Source of the DNA: Eumeta japonica
Taxonomy: Eukaryota; Arthropoda; Insecta; Lepidoptera; Psychidae
Reading direction: 5' to 3'
NCBI GenBank assembly: GCA_005406025.1
Contig: BGZK01000017.1
Coordinates: 1,114,501 to 1,178,500, forward strand
Length of the DNA: 64,000 bases
This document shows, piece by piece, positions 48,361-59,348 of this stretch. The position numbers and the translations under genes were made by a program. The stretch's first letter is position 1, and each line of letters starts with the position of its first letter. The notes under the pieces are model-generated. The model saw only the letters and a program-made list of their open reading frames with translations, searched no databases and was not told where the DNA came from.

Positions 48361-49345
48361 TTTATTACAAAAAAGGGGAAAAATATGACACAAACTGCAA
48401 AAAAATTTGACATTTATATGGAACTAATGCAATGTCGGTAAGAGTAACATAAAGCTGGTTCAAGATTTTTCAGTCCGGCAACTTTAATGTCAAAGATAAA
48501 TCTCGCTCTGGTCGACCGGTCACGGATAAAATCGACACCATTTTGGAAAAAGTACTTTTTGGAAAAAGTATGAATATGCCGATGTTGCTGTACAGCAACA
48601 TCGGCATATTCGTTCTTTCAACATAACTAAAAAGCTGAGGATTGACTATATAACAGTTTTGACCCATTTCAAAAAAGCTGTATATATAGAAACGCTTGAT
48701 ACTTGGGTCCCACACGAGCTCACTTAACGAAAACTAAAGAATCGCGTACTCATTTGCGATTCTCTACTGAGAAGTAATGAAACCGAACCGTTTTGAAAAG
48801 ATTGATCACTGGGGATGAATAATGGATTAACTACGACAAGAACATGCGAAAACGATCATAATCAATTTCCACAGATTATACACATAAGAAACCCGGATTA
48901 ACTCGCAATAAATCGATGCTATGTGTATGGTGAGATTACAAGGGTATTATTAATTATGAACTTTTACCGCCGGGCAAAACTATCAATTCGGATGTCTACT
49001 GCTAACAGCTGATGAAACTCGAATAAGAAGCAGAAAAAAAGTCGGAATTGATCAACAGAAAAGGTGTAGTGTTTCACCATTATAAAGCCAGACCACACAC
49101 ATTCTAGCTACTCAGCAAATATTGAGAGTTTCGTTGGGAAATGTTAATGCATCTATTATGTAGCCTAGACCTTGCATTCTCAGATTTTCACCCGTTTCTG
49201 TTTCTTCAGAATTCTTTAGATAGTGTTAGGTTAACATGGTGTTAACCTAGAAACAAAGAAGATTGTTAAAACCACTTGTTGCAATTTTTTGATCAAAATT
49301 TTCAAAATTTCTACAGCAATGGAATTGTCTCTCTTGTTTAAACGC
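48361..49345 (+). pseudogene. Mariner-like transposase (subfamily 1), heavily decayed
   Basis: In order on the + strand: SWFKIFQSGNFNVKDKSRSG RP region (about 48450-48520), a WINYDKNMRKRS-like block after the first Asp (about 48810-48860), ELLPPGKTINSDVYC (48955-49005), GVVFHHYKARPHTF (49065-49105) where the expected Asp of the HDN motif is Tyr, then FSDFHPFLFLQNSLDSVRL (about 49175-49235). It has many stops. No convincing terminal repeats are seen. It is the same subfamily as 7771-9754. Confidence 0.82.
48572..48611. repeat. Perfect 40-bp palindrome inside the mariner relic
   Basis: GAATATGCCGATGTTGCTGT is followed immediately by its exact complement, with no spacer. Just before it GGAAAAAGTA is directly duplicated (GGAAAAAGTACTTTTTGG then GGAAAAAGTA). 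Normal mariner sequence resumes afterwards, so the palindrome is a secondary rearrangement. Confidence 0.95.
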
Positions 49346-49554
49346 AATTTTTCATACGAATAATCCAATTTCGAAAACACTCCTCCCTGGTAACCTCAGA
49401 AATGTATTTTTCATACTCTGCGGCAGTCTCTTCTGTTGATGAAAATTGTTGACCGTGAAATGGTTTTTAATTTTTGCGAACAAAAATGTTACAAGGTGCC
49501 AAGTCCGTACTGTACGCAGGATTGCTCATAAGTTCTACGTTTTCCTCCACCAAA

Positions 49555-49970
49555 ATTTATTTGTTTGTCTGTCTGCCTAGCTATATGTCCTTTTATACGG
49601 TTAGACCGATCGTTATAAAAATTAGTATATAGGATACAATGGCTACGTCTGTATGTCCTTTTAAACTTAAAAAAAAACAGGTTTCACCAACCTTAATGAA
49701 AACTCGTATACAGTGAGCACATGTGATTGGGCCAACGAGCTATTGTCTGTCATTCTGTCTGCATCTTCTTTTATGACTTATGAAAAATTTACCGATCTTG
49801 ACGAAAATTGGTATACAGTCAGAACTTATAATTGTGTAAATAATAATAGGCTATTACCAATCTGTCTATTTGTACTTTTATAATTTTATTTAAAAAAGGT
49901 TTAAACTATTTTGACAAAAGTTAGTATATAGTCAGAACATGTGATTGGGTAAATAATAGTTTTGTTGGAT
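49555..49970. repeat. Degenerate ~120-bp tandem tail repeats
   Basis: Three to four diverged units, each with a TGTCTGT(C/A) motif, TCCTTTTA, and an end like AGTATATAGTCAGAACATGTG followed by ATTGGG. They resemble repeated 3' tails of RTE-like elements. Confidence 0.6.
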
Positions 49971-50337
49971 TTCCTTGATCTGTTGTTATTTATTTAAAAA
50001 CGAAAGAATTATTAGGTTGTTTATTCAAATACATATTATAAAGTAAAGCGTGTAAATGGACTATTTTGAATTCTGATAAAAATCTGTTTTCAGTAAGAAA
50101 TCAGGTCAAAATCAAAAACAGCAATAGGGTTCGATTCTAACCACGACTGAATTAACCAGCGAGTTTTTACTTCAGTCAACTAAATCACAAGCTCCGTGAC
50201 TCGGAGAGCATGTTGATCTATCAGTCGCAGTCGTTATCAGCGCATTAGTGACGACAGTATTTAACAGCCTCTAGTCTATGCTAGGCGTCGAACGTTCAAA
50301 GTTAATTAATTCTCTCGATCTCAAATAAAAAGATCGC

Positions 50338-50350
50338 GGGGGGGGGGGGA
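50338..50350. repeat. Poly-G run
   Basis: About a dozen consecutive G bases within AT-rich sequence, a weak point for sequencing and for polymerase slippage. Confidence 0.9.
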
Positions 50351-50622
50351 GTATGATAATGGGGATAAATAAAGTCTGACTCAACAATCAGTATGAAAAT
50401 TTCATAGATAGAGTTTGCTTTTTACAGTAGTATATTCATAGATGGCGTAGTTTTTTACATGACGAAAAAATAAAATAAGTCTACAATAGGAGAAAAGCGA
50501 TTTACCTATTCATGCTCCACGAACCTTCTGAAATTACACGTCCGAACAAAATTAAATTTAATCAGGTGATAGTTTATATAATATTAGGATCCGATAAGAA
50601 AAAATTGGGTGCGTGTACTTAT

Positions 50623-51294
50623 GTACGCGCGTGAGAAGTTATACTTCTTTGGCATCATTAAAAAATAGTTTTTAATTGCATGCAAATAATTAATTACAAT
50701 AAAATAATAGAAGGATTGGAAAAGGATAATCAACAAAGTTCAGTTTAAATTTGAAAAATTAAATAAATAACCAATAATAAGTATTTAACATTAATAATTT
50801 AATAATATTTAGTGTTAATTATATTAAATAAAAGTATTTTAATTTATATCAATAAATAATACATACGGATAGTTAACCTATATTATATTGGAGCACTTGA
50901 AAAAGTATATAAGCACAATTTTTTTCACTAATATTCACAAATAGTAAGTAATATCAATCAAAATATTCAATTTAAATCACTACTGAATATAATTTATTAG
51001 CACATATATAATTCGCACTTGTATGAAACTAAAACACGTGTTGTGAATGTATAAACTAGAAACATGTTGATAAATATTATAAATATGAAAACAGTGATCA
51101 GAGGTGACGAGCGTACCAACATGCGCGACTAATATCGAGGTTCAATTTCTATTTTGTTGGTAGCTTTTTTTTCGAGACTTAATGAGCGGTTAAGCAGACA
51201 GCTTCATACTGTTAATTTTGTGTCACAGATGCGCGCGCATCTTAAAATTTCACTCTCATCATTTTTTCATAACGCGCCTAAAGAAGTATAACTT
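50623..51294. mobile_element. Terminal-inverted-repeat element, family D copy 2
   Basis: The left end GTACGCGCGTGAGAAGTTATAC and the right end GCGCCTAAAGAAGTATAACTTC are the same type as at 14390-14883. The interior is AT-rich and non-coding. It directly abuts the 120-bp satellite at 51301. Confidence 0.8.
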
Positions 51295-51300
51295 CAAAAC

Positions 51301-52356
51301 TCGATGGGGTTCCGTCGTTTAATTACGGAGTTCCTATGGCCACCTTCCAGTTCCATCATCAGACGCTGATTACCATAGAGTATCAAAGTACTCGTCAAGA
51401 CGAATCAAACGAGCCCAAACTCGATGGGGTTGCGTCGTTTAATTACGGAGTTCCTATGGCCACCTTCCAGCTCCATCATCAGACGCTGATTACCATAGAG
51501 TATCAAAGTACTCGTCAAGACGAATCAAACGAGCCCAAACTCGATGGGGTTGCGTCGTTTAATTACGGAGTTCCTATGGCCACCTTCCAGCTCCATCATC
51601 AGACGCTGATTACCATAGAGTATCAAAGTACTCGTCAAGACGAATCAAACGAGCCCAAACTCGATGGGGTTGCGTCGTTTAATTACGGAGTTCCTATGGC
51701 CACCTTCTAGCTCCATCATCAGACGCTGATTAGCATATAGTATCAAAGTACTCGTCAAGACGAATCAAACGAGCCCAAACTCGATAGGGTTGCGTCGTTT
51801 AATTACGGAGTTCCTATGGTCATCTTCTAGCTCCATCATCAGACGCTGATTACCATATAGTATCAAAGTACTCGTCAAGACGAATCAAACGAGCTCAAAC
51901 TCGATGGGGTTGCGTCGTTTAATTACGGAGTTCCTATGGCCACCTTCTAGCTCCATCATCAGACGCTGATTACCATATAGTATCAAAGTACTCGTCAAGA
52001 CGAATCAAACGAGCCCAAACTCGATAGGGTTGCGTCGTTTAATTACGGAGTTCATATGGCCATCTTCCAGCTCCATCATCAGACGCTGATTACCATATAG
52101 TATCAAAGTACTCGTCAAGACGAATCAAACGAGCCCAAACTCGATGGGGTTGCGTCGTTTAATTACGGAGTTCCTATGGCCACCTTCCAGCTCCATCATC
52201 AGACCCTGGTTACCATATAGTATCAAAGTACTCGTCAAGACGAATCAAACGAGCCCAAACTCGATGGGGTTGCGTCGTTTAATTACGGAGTTCCTATGGC
52301 CACCTTCTAGCTCCATCATCAGACGCTGATTACCATAGAGTATCAAAGTACTCGCC
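51301..52356. repeat. 120-bp tandem satellite, about 8.8 copies
   Basis: The unit starts TCGATGGGGTTGCGTCGTTT at 51301, 51421, 51541, 51661, 51781, 51901, 52021, 52141 and 52261. Units differ by only a few bases, so the array is young. Because 120 is a multiple of three, some units stay open as a 40-residue repeat, but TAG codons in others show this is not a gene. The unit includes TTAATTACGGAGTTCCTATG, which I recall from the 3' region of a common lepidopteran retroelement. Confidence 0.96.
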
Positions 52357-52562
52357 AACACAGTCAATAAAGTTCAGTTTAAATTTTAAAAATTAAATAA
52401 ATATTTTTTATTTTCTTATATTAAATGTACATAAATTCTCTCATTATTCGAAATTCGAATTCTAAGCGGGCAGTTTCAATCTGTTAATTTTGCGTCACAC
52501 AATCTTAAAATTTCACTCTCATCATTTTTTCATAACGCGCCTAAAGAAGTATAACTTCAAAA
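52357..52562. mobile_element. Partial family D element, right half
   Basis: The sequence repeats the interior of copy 2 (CAATAAAGTTCAGTTTAAAT, compare 50733; TCTTAAAATTTCACTCTCATC, compare 51240) and ends with the same right terminus GCGCCTAAAGAAGTATAACTTC. Confidence 0.8.
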
Positions 52563-52687
52563 AATTTGGATATTCACTTTTATTGAAGCAAAAGAAGGAT
52601 GACTTTTGGATGAAGCTTTTTAAGAGGGGAAATTTTATAACTATTAATAATTAAGTAGATCTTAGGTACCAGTCAGCAATCCATCCT

Positions 52688-52842
52688 CCTCATCGATTTA
52701 GGGCATTGATCAGACAAAAAAATAAAATTGTGGAGTGTTTTCATACGCAACCGCTCGTATAATTCTATTGCTATACATTCAGGTTACGATACGCCCCACT
52801 ATTTTATGTTTTTGTTTGATCAATGCCCTAGATCGATGAAGA
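52688..52842. mobile_element. 155-bp MITE
   Basis: CTCATCGATTTAGGGCATTGATCA is mirrored by TGATCAATGCCCTAGATCGATGAAG at the other end; inverted similarity covers about 45 bp. No coding sequence. Confidence 0.8.
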
Positions 52843-53104
52843 GCGGTGTCTTTAGTACATTATTAACATAATCATTTTAAATAAAATGTTTAACTAAACT
52901 TTGTTTTTTCAGTTATTTTATTTACAAGTTTTTAGTTTTGATTTTATTACTCAATGTTGAACAATGAGTAGAACACAAAAGAATTGAGTTTTAATGTAAG
53001 CATAAACTGTCTGAACTCTAGGATCCACCCTGCACTGTGTTCCCATTACCATTATCCATATTGGAGCAAATATGAAATGACACTGTGTCGTCCGCCTTCT
53101 TAGA

Positions 53105-53465
53105 TTTGTCGTAGTATACAGTATTCAACTAGTCGACCCCTTTCTTTTGATGTCCATATTTAGTGGGTTGTGAAAAAACCACGTACTTCCTCTATTTTGT
53201 TGGCGGTCATATCGGATTTGCATTTTTTTAATCTGTTCATTATTCTACTAGTCAAGACCAGTCGTTAGATATCCATATTTACGGAGTTGTGTACAAAACA
53301 TTTAATCCGCCATTTTCTTGGTAGTCCATATTGAATTTGCATTTTTTTCCAATATGTATATTATTTATACTAGTCAAGCAAGCCCTTTCGTTTGATAGCC
53401 ATACTGAGGGAGTTGTGGAAAAATATGTAATTCGCCATTTTGTGGCAAGCGCCATCTTAGTTAAT
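53105..53465. repeat. Three diverged ~125-bp tandem tail repeats
   Basis: Units share CTAGTC(A/G)A, a TTTGATxxCCATATT core, a GTTGTG(G/T)A(C/A)AAA segment, a CGCCATTTTxTTGG segment and TTTGCATTTTTTT. This layout is known from lepidopteran repeat tails (recalled). Confidence 0.6.
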
Positions 53466-53889
53466 TATGCTGAATTCAGAAAATTATATTCTTATCAGAA
53501 CTAAAGCGTGTACCAAATTTCAGGTCAATGGTTTAACGGGAAGAAGGCGAAATTTCAATTAGTAAATTTGACCCAAAACAACAAGCAGGGCAAGCTAAGT
53601 AAAACCGTTTAAAAATGTCATGACGTATCGTTCACGATCAGGTGAAGAGGGGAGTAGGGTCGTTTAATGTATAAAAATGATTAAGTATTTTCTCCGTCTA
53701 CTTTAGGTACGTACCTAAACAAGTCATCTAATTACTACGAAACTGGCAATATGGTGTGTTGGGAACAGGAAGGTTTGTGAGAAAAATAACTAGCAACTGT
53801 CCCTGATTTCGTCTGCGTATTTGTACTATTAAACTATTGAATGGAACCTAAAAATTCCTTCCCAAATAAGAAGCTCCTTAAGTAAGCCT

Positions 53890-54080
53890 ACTTTGTGTGT
53901 AAAGTAAATCACGAAAGTCTCGCAATGGCGAAAAATAGGAACGCGGGTAGAAGGGAAAAAGGGTCGAGGAACGTTGAATTTATATACTTGCGCATTGCAT
54001 CATTTACACACAATTGCGTGCAAACCACCCCTCTGAATTCAGAGGGGTGGTTTCGTACGTTGTACTCTACTTTACAAAGT
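53890..54080. mobile_element. MITE family F, copy 2, with internal perfect palindrome
   Basis: Shares GCAATGGCGAAAAATAGG, GAAAAAGGGTCGAGGAACGTTG and the GTACGTTGTACT end with 46625-46872. It encloses the 32-bp palindrome at 54022-54053, which copy 1 lacks. Confidence 0.65.
54022..54053. repeat. Perfect 32-bp palindrome centred on GAATTC
   Basis: AAACCACCCCTCTGAA is followed immediately by its exact complement TTCAGAGGGGTGGTTT. Confidence 0.96.
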
Positions 54081-55090
54081 CTATAGTACAAACATACTTC
54101 TTGCTTTGGTCATGATAACAAAATAGAACAGGCGTTTTGCAAATTCGATCGCTGGTGGTATGCAGATGGCTAAGTTTAACTTTAAAAATAACTGATATTT
54201 ATTTTCTATTATCTCATGCGGTAAATATACTAACATTATTATAATAACATTTGTAAAATGTTTTAGAAAACGCGCACAAAAAAAAAGTATTTGCGTCACT
54301 TGAGATTTGTACGGAATGGCCCGTTATTAAATTTTACTTTATAAAAAAATTGAAAAAGTTTTATTCAAGTAAATAAATGTTGGAAAACAGGAAGACAGTG
54401 ATAAAAAAGTAGATGGAAAATGCTATTTTAGTTTTTCTTTTCATGTTGGAAACAATTGTTTAAAATTTCCTCCATTTTCTCAAAATATTTAATAAAGTTA
54501 TCGCGAAACGTCATAATACTCGCCTTATGTAACTAAAGATTTCATCAATATTTGTAATTGTTAACTGTCAAAAACCAAAAAAAAAATAAAGCGAGTGGAG
54601 GTAGAACTTGTCTAGGTATGTACCTATAGATATAAAGAATTATTTTGTATTTATGATGCGTTTGTTTCATCTAAATGTAAATTATAGTTAATATGTACAC
54701 ATCACAATAATTATTAACCATGTTTTCTTAATGTATTTTTAAAGTACGGGGTAAAAAGTAGCTCTGTTATGAATTGTCTGATTCAGCCGTTTCAGGGCTT
54801 AGCCCAGACGGACAAACAATTTTCTTGTTTGGAGTTTAGTAATATGTAAATATGTACCAATATGGGTTTATGAAAAATGAAATCACGGACAGACATTTCA
54901 ATTTTATTTATTTTTATAGATAAATTTAAACACACCATACACTGCAATATACACGGGGTAGACTCATTTTATATTGTGAATAAATGCAACACATTACATT
55001 CGTCACAAATAAACAATCTATAAATATATATTATGTATACTAGATTTTGCTCGCAACTCCACCTGCTTATATATTTTTTTGATAAGATTT
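54081..55090. other. AT-rich spacer, no gene seen
   Basis: No domain-bearing frame. Near 55040 a fragment CTAGATTTTGCTCGCAACTCC resembles the start of an RTE-like repeat tail that leads into the next satellite. Confidence 0.45.
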
Positions 55091-56533
55091 GCGTTAAGTC
55101 CGTTCTTAGTGAGCGTCTACGTCCCGAAAAGAGTAACTATACAAGTTCAAGTCAATTGTACCTATAATTCGGAGGTCTCATAAAATGACATTTTTTAATA
55201 GAATTTTCGTAAAATTCATTCTTAGTGAGCGTCTGCGTCCCGAAAAGAGTAACTATACAAGTTCAAGTTAATTGTACCTATAATTCGGAGGTCTCATAAA
55301 ATGACATTTTTAAATAGAATTTTCGTAAAATTCATTCTTAGTGAGCGTCTGCGTCCCGAAAAGAGTAACTATACAAGTTCAAGTCAATTGTACCTATAAT
55401 TCGGAGGTCTCATAAAATGACATTTTTAATAGAATTTTCGTAAAATTCATTCTTAGTGAGCGTCTGCGTCCCGAAAAGAGTAACTATACAAGTTCAAGTC
55501 AATTGTACCTATAATTCGGAGGTCTCATAAAATGACATTTTTTAAATAGAATTTTCGTAAAATTCATTCTTAGTGAGCGTCTGAGAGTAACTATACAAGT
55601 TCAAATCAATTGTACCTATAATTAGGAGGTCTCATAAAATGACATTTTTTAATAGAATTTTCGTAAAATTCATTCTTAGTGAGCGTCTGCGTCCCGAAAA
55701 GAGTAACTATACAAGTTCAAGTCAATTGTACCTATAATTCGGAGGTCTCATAAAATGACATTTTTTAAATAGAATTTTCGTAAAATTCATTCTTAGTGAG
55801 CGTCTGAGAGTAAATATTCAAGTTCAAATCAATTGTACCTATAATTAGGAGGTCTCATAAAATGACATTTTTTAATAGAATTTTCGTAAAATTCATTCTT
55901 AGTGAGCGTCTGCGTCCCGAAAAGAGTAACTATACAAGTTCAAGTTAATTGTACCTATAATCCGGAGGTCTCATAAAATGACATTTTTTAATAGAATTTT
56001 CGTAAAATTCATTCTTAGTGAGCGTCTGCGTCCCGAAAAGAGTAACTATACAAGTTCAAGTCAATTGTACCTATAATTCGGAGGTCTCATAAAATGACAT
56101 TTTTTAATAGAATTTTCGTAAAATTCATTCTTAGTGAGCGTCTGCGTCCCGAAAAGAGTAACTATACAAGTTCAAGTCAATTGTACCTATAATTCGGAGG
56201 TCTCATAAAATGACATTTTTTAATAGAATTTTCGTAAAATTCATTCTTAGTGAGCGTCTGCGTCCCGAAAAGAGTAACTATACAAGTTCAAGTCAATTGT
56301 ACCTATAATTCGGAGGTCTCATAAAATGACATTTTTTAATAGAATTTTCGTAAAATTCATTCTTAGTGAGCGTCTGCGTCCCGAAAAGAGTAACTATACA
56401 AGTTCAAGTCAATTGTACCTATAATTCGGAGGTCTCATAAAATGACATTTTTTAATAGAATTTTCGTAAAATTCATTCTTAGTGAGCGTCTGCGTCCCGA
56501 AAAGAGTAACTATACAAGTTCAAGTCAATTGTA
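55091..56533. repeat. ~116-bp tandem satellite, 13 copies
   Basis: The unit contains TTCTTAGTGAGCGTCTGCGT, CCCGAAAAGAGTAACTATACAA, TTGTACCTATAATTCGGAGG and CATAAAATGACATTTTTTAA. Thirteen TTAGTGAGCG sites occur between 55106 and 56480. Units five and seven share a deletion (GCGTCTGAGAGTAA) and the variant ATTAGGAGG, so a two-unit block has itself been duplicated. The array ends abruptly at TCAATTGTA|TCGGCCGCTGG. Confidence 0.95.
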
Positions 56534-56658
56534 TCGGCCGCTGGCATGCACTGGAAACTAATCAGCATCAATTTAATCAGTTTGAGGTCAAACCAAAAGC
56601 ATGAACATTTTTCGTAGGTATCCACATCTGAAGCTATATTTGAATGTTTTTCAGAACT

Positions 56659-56949
56659 TCATCTTTCGTGATGGTTCATAAGCGATTGAAAACCAATTGA
56701 TTTCAAAGCATTTTCCTGTTTTTGAATTAATTTCTGAACTTCTCTAATAGCTTTTCTTTGTCTTTTACACATAAACAGCATTCTTTTTATGTGTGTAGCC
56801 AATATGCGGTCTTTTTCTGTAGAATTTGTATCCAAAATAGGTACCTTTAACACAGGAAAATGAGCTATAGTAAGTTTTGTATCTTTGCTATTATCTGGTA
56901 CAGTGATTTTTTTACCACAAATATTTTCTTCTTGTATTTGTAGTTCTAC
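56659..56949 (-). CDS. THAP-domain gene 2, last exon (coiled coil)
   Basis: Minus-strand acceptor TAAATTACAG, then phase 0 VELQIQEENICGKKITVPDN, a linker, and a basic helical segment (RILATHIKRMLFMCKRQRKA, REVQKLIQKQENALKSIGF) resembling the coiled coil of gene 1. The stop is at 56659-56661 after NHHER. The open frame upstream of 56949 is intron. Confidence 0.75.
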   Translation of the reverse strand, partial: VELQIQEENICGKKITVPDNSKDTKLTIAHFPVLKVPILDTNSTEKDRILATHIKRMLFMCKRQRKAIREVQKLIQKQENALKSIGFQSLMNHHER

Positions 56950-58447
56950 CTGTAATTTAGAACAGACTGAACTTATTTTTAAATTGAAAAAAATTACAGT
57001 AAAAAGGACATGTTTCACGAATGCATGGAATTATAGCCCACATCTTGTAAATAACTAATTTAAAAACGCCTTTAATAAACTAGTGTTTTGATTATCATTT
57101 TGGGATATTTCAGATTATTTTTTTGTAGAGTCATGGTACAAATAATTATAGGCAACATATAATTTAAAGAAAGGGCGCCAATCGCAAAGTAAATATTCAC
57201 GGGTTTGCTTGAATACATATAAGACCCGAAAGCATGTATCACCATTTTTACGTCATTTACCATGAAAATCCAAAGTCATTTTTTAAAAGTTGGCAAATAC
57301 TAGGTAAATATTAATTCTTATGACTTAAATCATTTTACTTGTTACACTTAGATTATATTTACATCGCTCAGGAAATCAATGAAGCTATCATTTAAAATTT
57401 TACAAAGAGATAATATTGAATCTACGGAAAAACAAAGTATACCTATATAAGTATAACTCATTATTGTCTTTATAGTTATTATCACCATTTACGCTAGAAA
57501 CAGATTTAAAATTGATAATGCATACGAAATGGTATCATAAACAATACTAGCGGGCCTAGCATGACGCTCTAGACAAGTCTCTTTATAGGACAGTCTCTTT
57601 CGTTCTCCGTTGGCACACAAGGATAGCTCTATAAAGAGACTTGCTTAGACCGTCATGCTAGGTCCACTGGATCAGAAGCAAGAGCAGAATGGGGATTAAT
57701 ATAGAAAGTTAAACCGGTATTCAGAGAAACTGAGTGTTACCGTAGCAGATTTGGGACAGAGATTGGGATTAAAAATGTAGGAAGATCTACGACCTAGAAT
57801 AAAATTAACATACTTAATAAATTAAATTCATACTAACATTATAAATGTGAAAGTGGTTCTGTCTGTCTGTTACGTTATCACGTTTAAGCTCACCGAGTCA
57901 TGCTCACTGAGCATGTCCAGCGAAAAGAGAGGGATAGAGTCATACGAGCGAAAACGATGACAACAGTGCATTCTGTTTTTTTGTATGACTGCATTCTTTT
58001 CATCGCCGGGTATTCTTGCCCGTTAATATAAACTATGTTGATCGAAGCACATAGAAGTTCAAGAAATGTTTGAAAATTAAAACTGTAAAACTCAACGCAC
58101 TCAACAAAACAAAAAAAAAAGGATATATAGAAAGCAGTGTTTAAAAATACTTGTATATTTTTAAAAGTATTCTGGGATGATAAGGATTTTTCATTATTAT
58201 TTTGTTATTATCTATTACAGTACATTTAATTTGCGGTTGATAATCAACAACTTTTGGTACAAACATATTATTGAGTAACGATTTTGTCCAAAAAAAAAAA
58301 CTTCAAAAATTGCGATTTTATTATTTTTCCAATGATTTTTATTCGATTTTGTAAGTTATGTACAGAATGTAGGCCGGATATGAAACATCTTTAGATTGAG
58401 ACAAAAGTTTAATGAGATTGACATGCATACTACTAGATGTACATTAC
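56950..58447 (-). other. Intron of THAP gene 2 containing a small MITE
   Basis: From the GAG|GTAATG donor to the TTACAG acceptor on the minus strand. It holds the 57552-57665 MITE and a GTCTGTCTGTTACG repeat-tail fragment near 57860. Confidence 0.6.
57552..57665. mobile_element. 114-bp MITE
   Basis: GGGCCTAGCATGACG at the left is matched by CGTCATGCTAGGTCC at the right, with further inverted pairing through ACAAGTCTCTTTATAG / CTATAAAGAGACTTG. No coding sequence. Confidence 0.85.
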
Positions 58448-58634
58448 CTCATCGGCGACGGGATAGAGCCTTGGTATAGCATCATCAAGAAGTCTTATTA
58501 GTCCACCTTTGGTCCTATAAAAACAATTTTCTGTAAAATGTTTAGAGCAAACTACTGTTGCGGAAGTTGGTAACCAATTGCTTCTGCCTATTGCATTAAT
58601 CCATTTCTGACGTTTCACCGTGTTTCTTGGAAAT
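58448..58634 (-). CDS. THAP-domain gene 2, THAP core exon
   Basis: Minus-strand acceptor TTTTTATAG, one base of a split codon, then FPRNTVKRQKWINAIG (FP box, invariant Trp), WLPTSATVVCSKHF (last Cys and His of the C2CH site), TENCFYRTKGGL and DDAIPRLYPVADE, with the donor GAG|GTAATG at 58447. Length, phases and residues parallel exon 2 of gene 1, so the two genes are probably paralogues. A first exon with the N-terminal cysteines was not found between here and the right edge, so the gene is either incomplete or its short exon escaped me. Confidence 0.78.
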
Positions 58635-59348
58635 CTATAAAAACATTATAAGTAATCAAAGAGAAAAACATTTAAAAGCAACCTCCAGGGCTTCTTTCTG
58701 AGTGGTCATAAAATAAATGCCTACTTGAACTTGATCCCATCACCATTTTGGTCCCAATCTCATTACTAATCTATGCCATTGACACAACATAAAAATCTAT
58801 TGATTTATTGATATATTTGAAAAAGAAAATCCTTCACCTTGACTTAAATTTTTCATACTAATAATACATGTCGACAGATTAAAAAACTTACAAATTGAAC
58901 CAGAGGTTGAGTTATAAGATGTATCAATAAAAAGACATACAGTAACATTGCGCTTTATAATATGTAGCAAAACTACTATTATAATCTTACATACCAAAAA
59001 TACAACCCTAATTAGATTATTTGTCCATTTTTTGTCTATTATGTTTTTTCATGATCTTTTTAACGTACAATATTAACACCTCGAATATTTAAATCTGGTA
59101 TTGCTTGCAGTCTATATCTGCAATAGTTTTTATCTTAATAGTGATGAATGTGATAAGTATCGTAACAACTATAATTTGAGAATTTACGAAATAAAATATA
59201 AAGGATATTTCCTATTTCACTATGGCGCGTGTCCTTTTTGCGGACAAATGTTTTTAAATCATTAATATTAAGGTTTTGTTAAGACTGAATAACTATGATT
59301 ATAGTAAGTCTAATGTAATAAGTAATCCTACGAACCCATCCAAAATAT
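58635..59348. other. AT-rich stretch, no feature recognised
   Basis: If THAP gene 2 is intact, its first exon should lie here or further right. I searched by eye for an ATG followed by paired cysteines on the minus strand and found none. Confidence 0.35.

Noticed and set aside
51336..51710. 124-codon frame of 40-residue perfect repeats
   Set aside because: A product of a 120-bp satellite whose unit length is divisible by three; other units carry TAG codons in the same frame.
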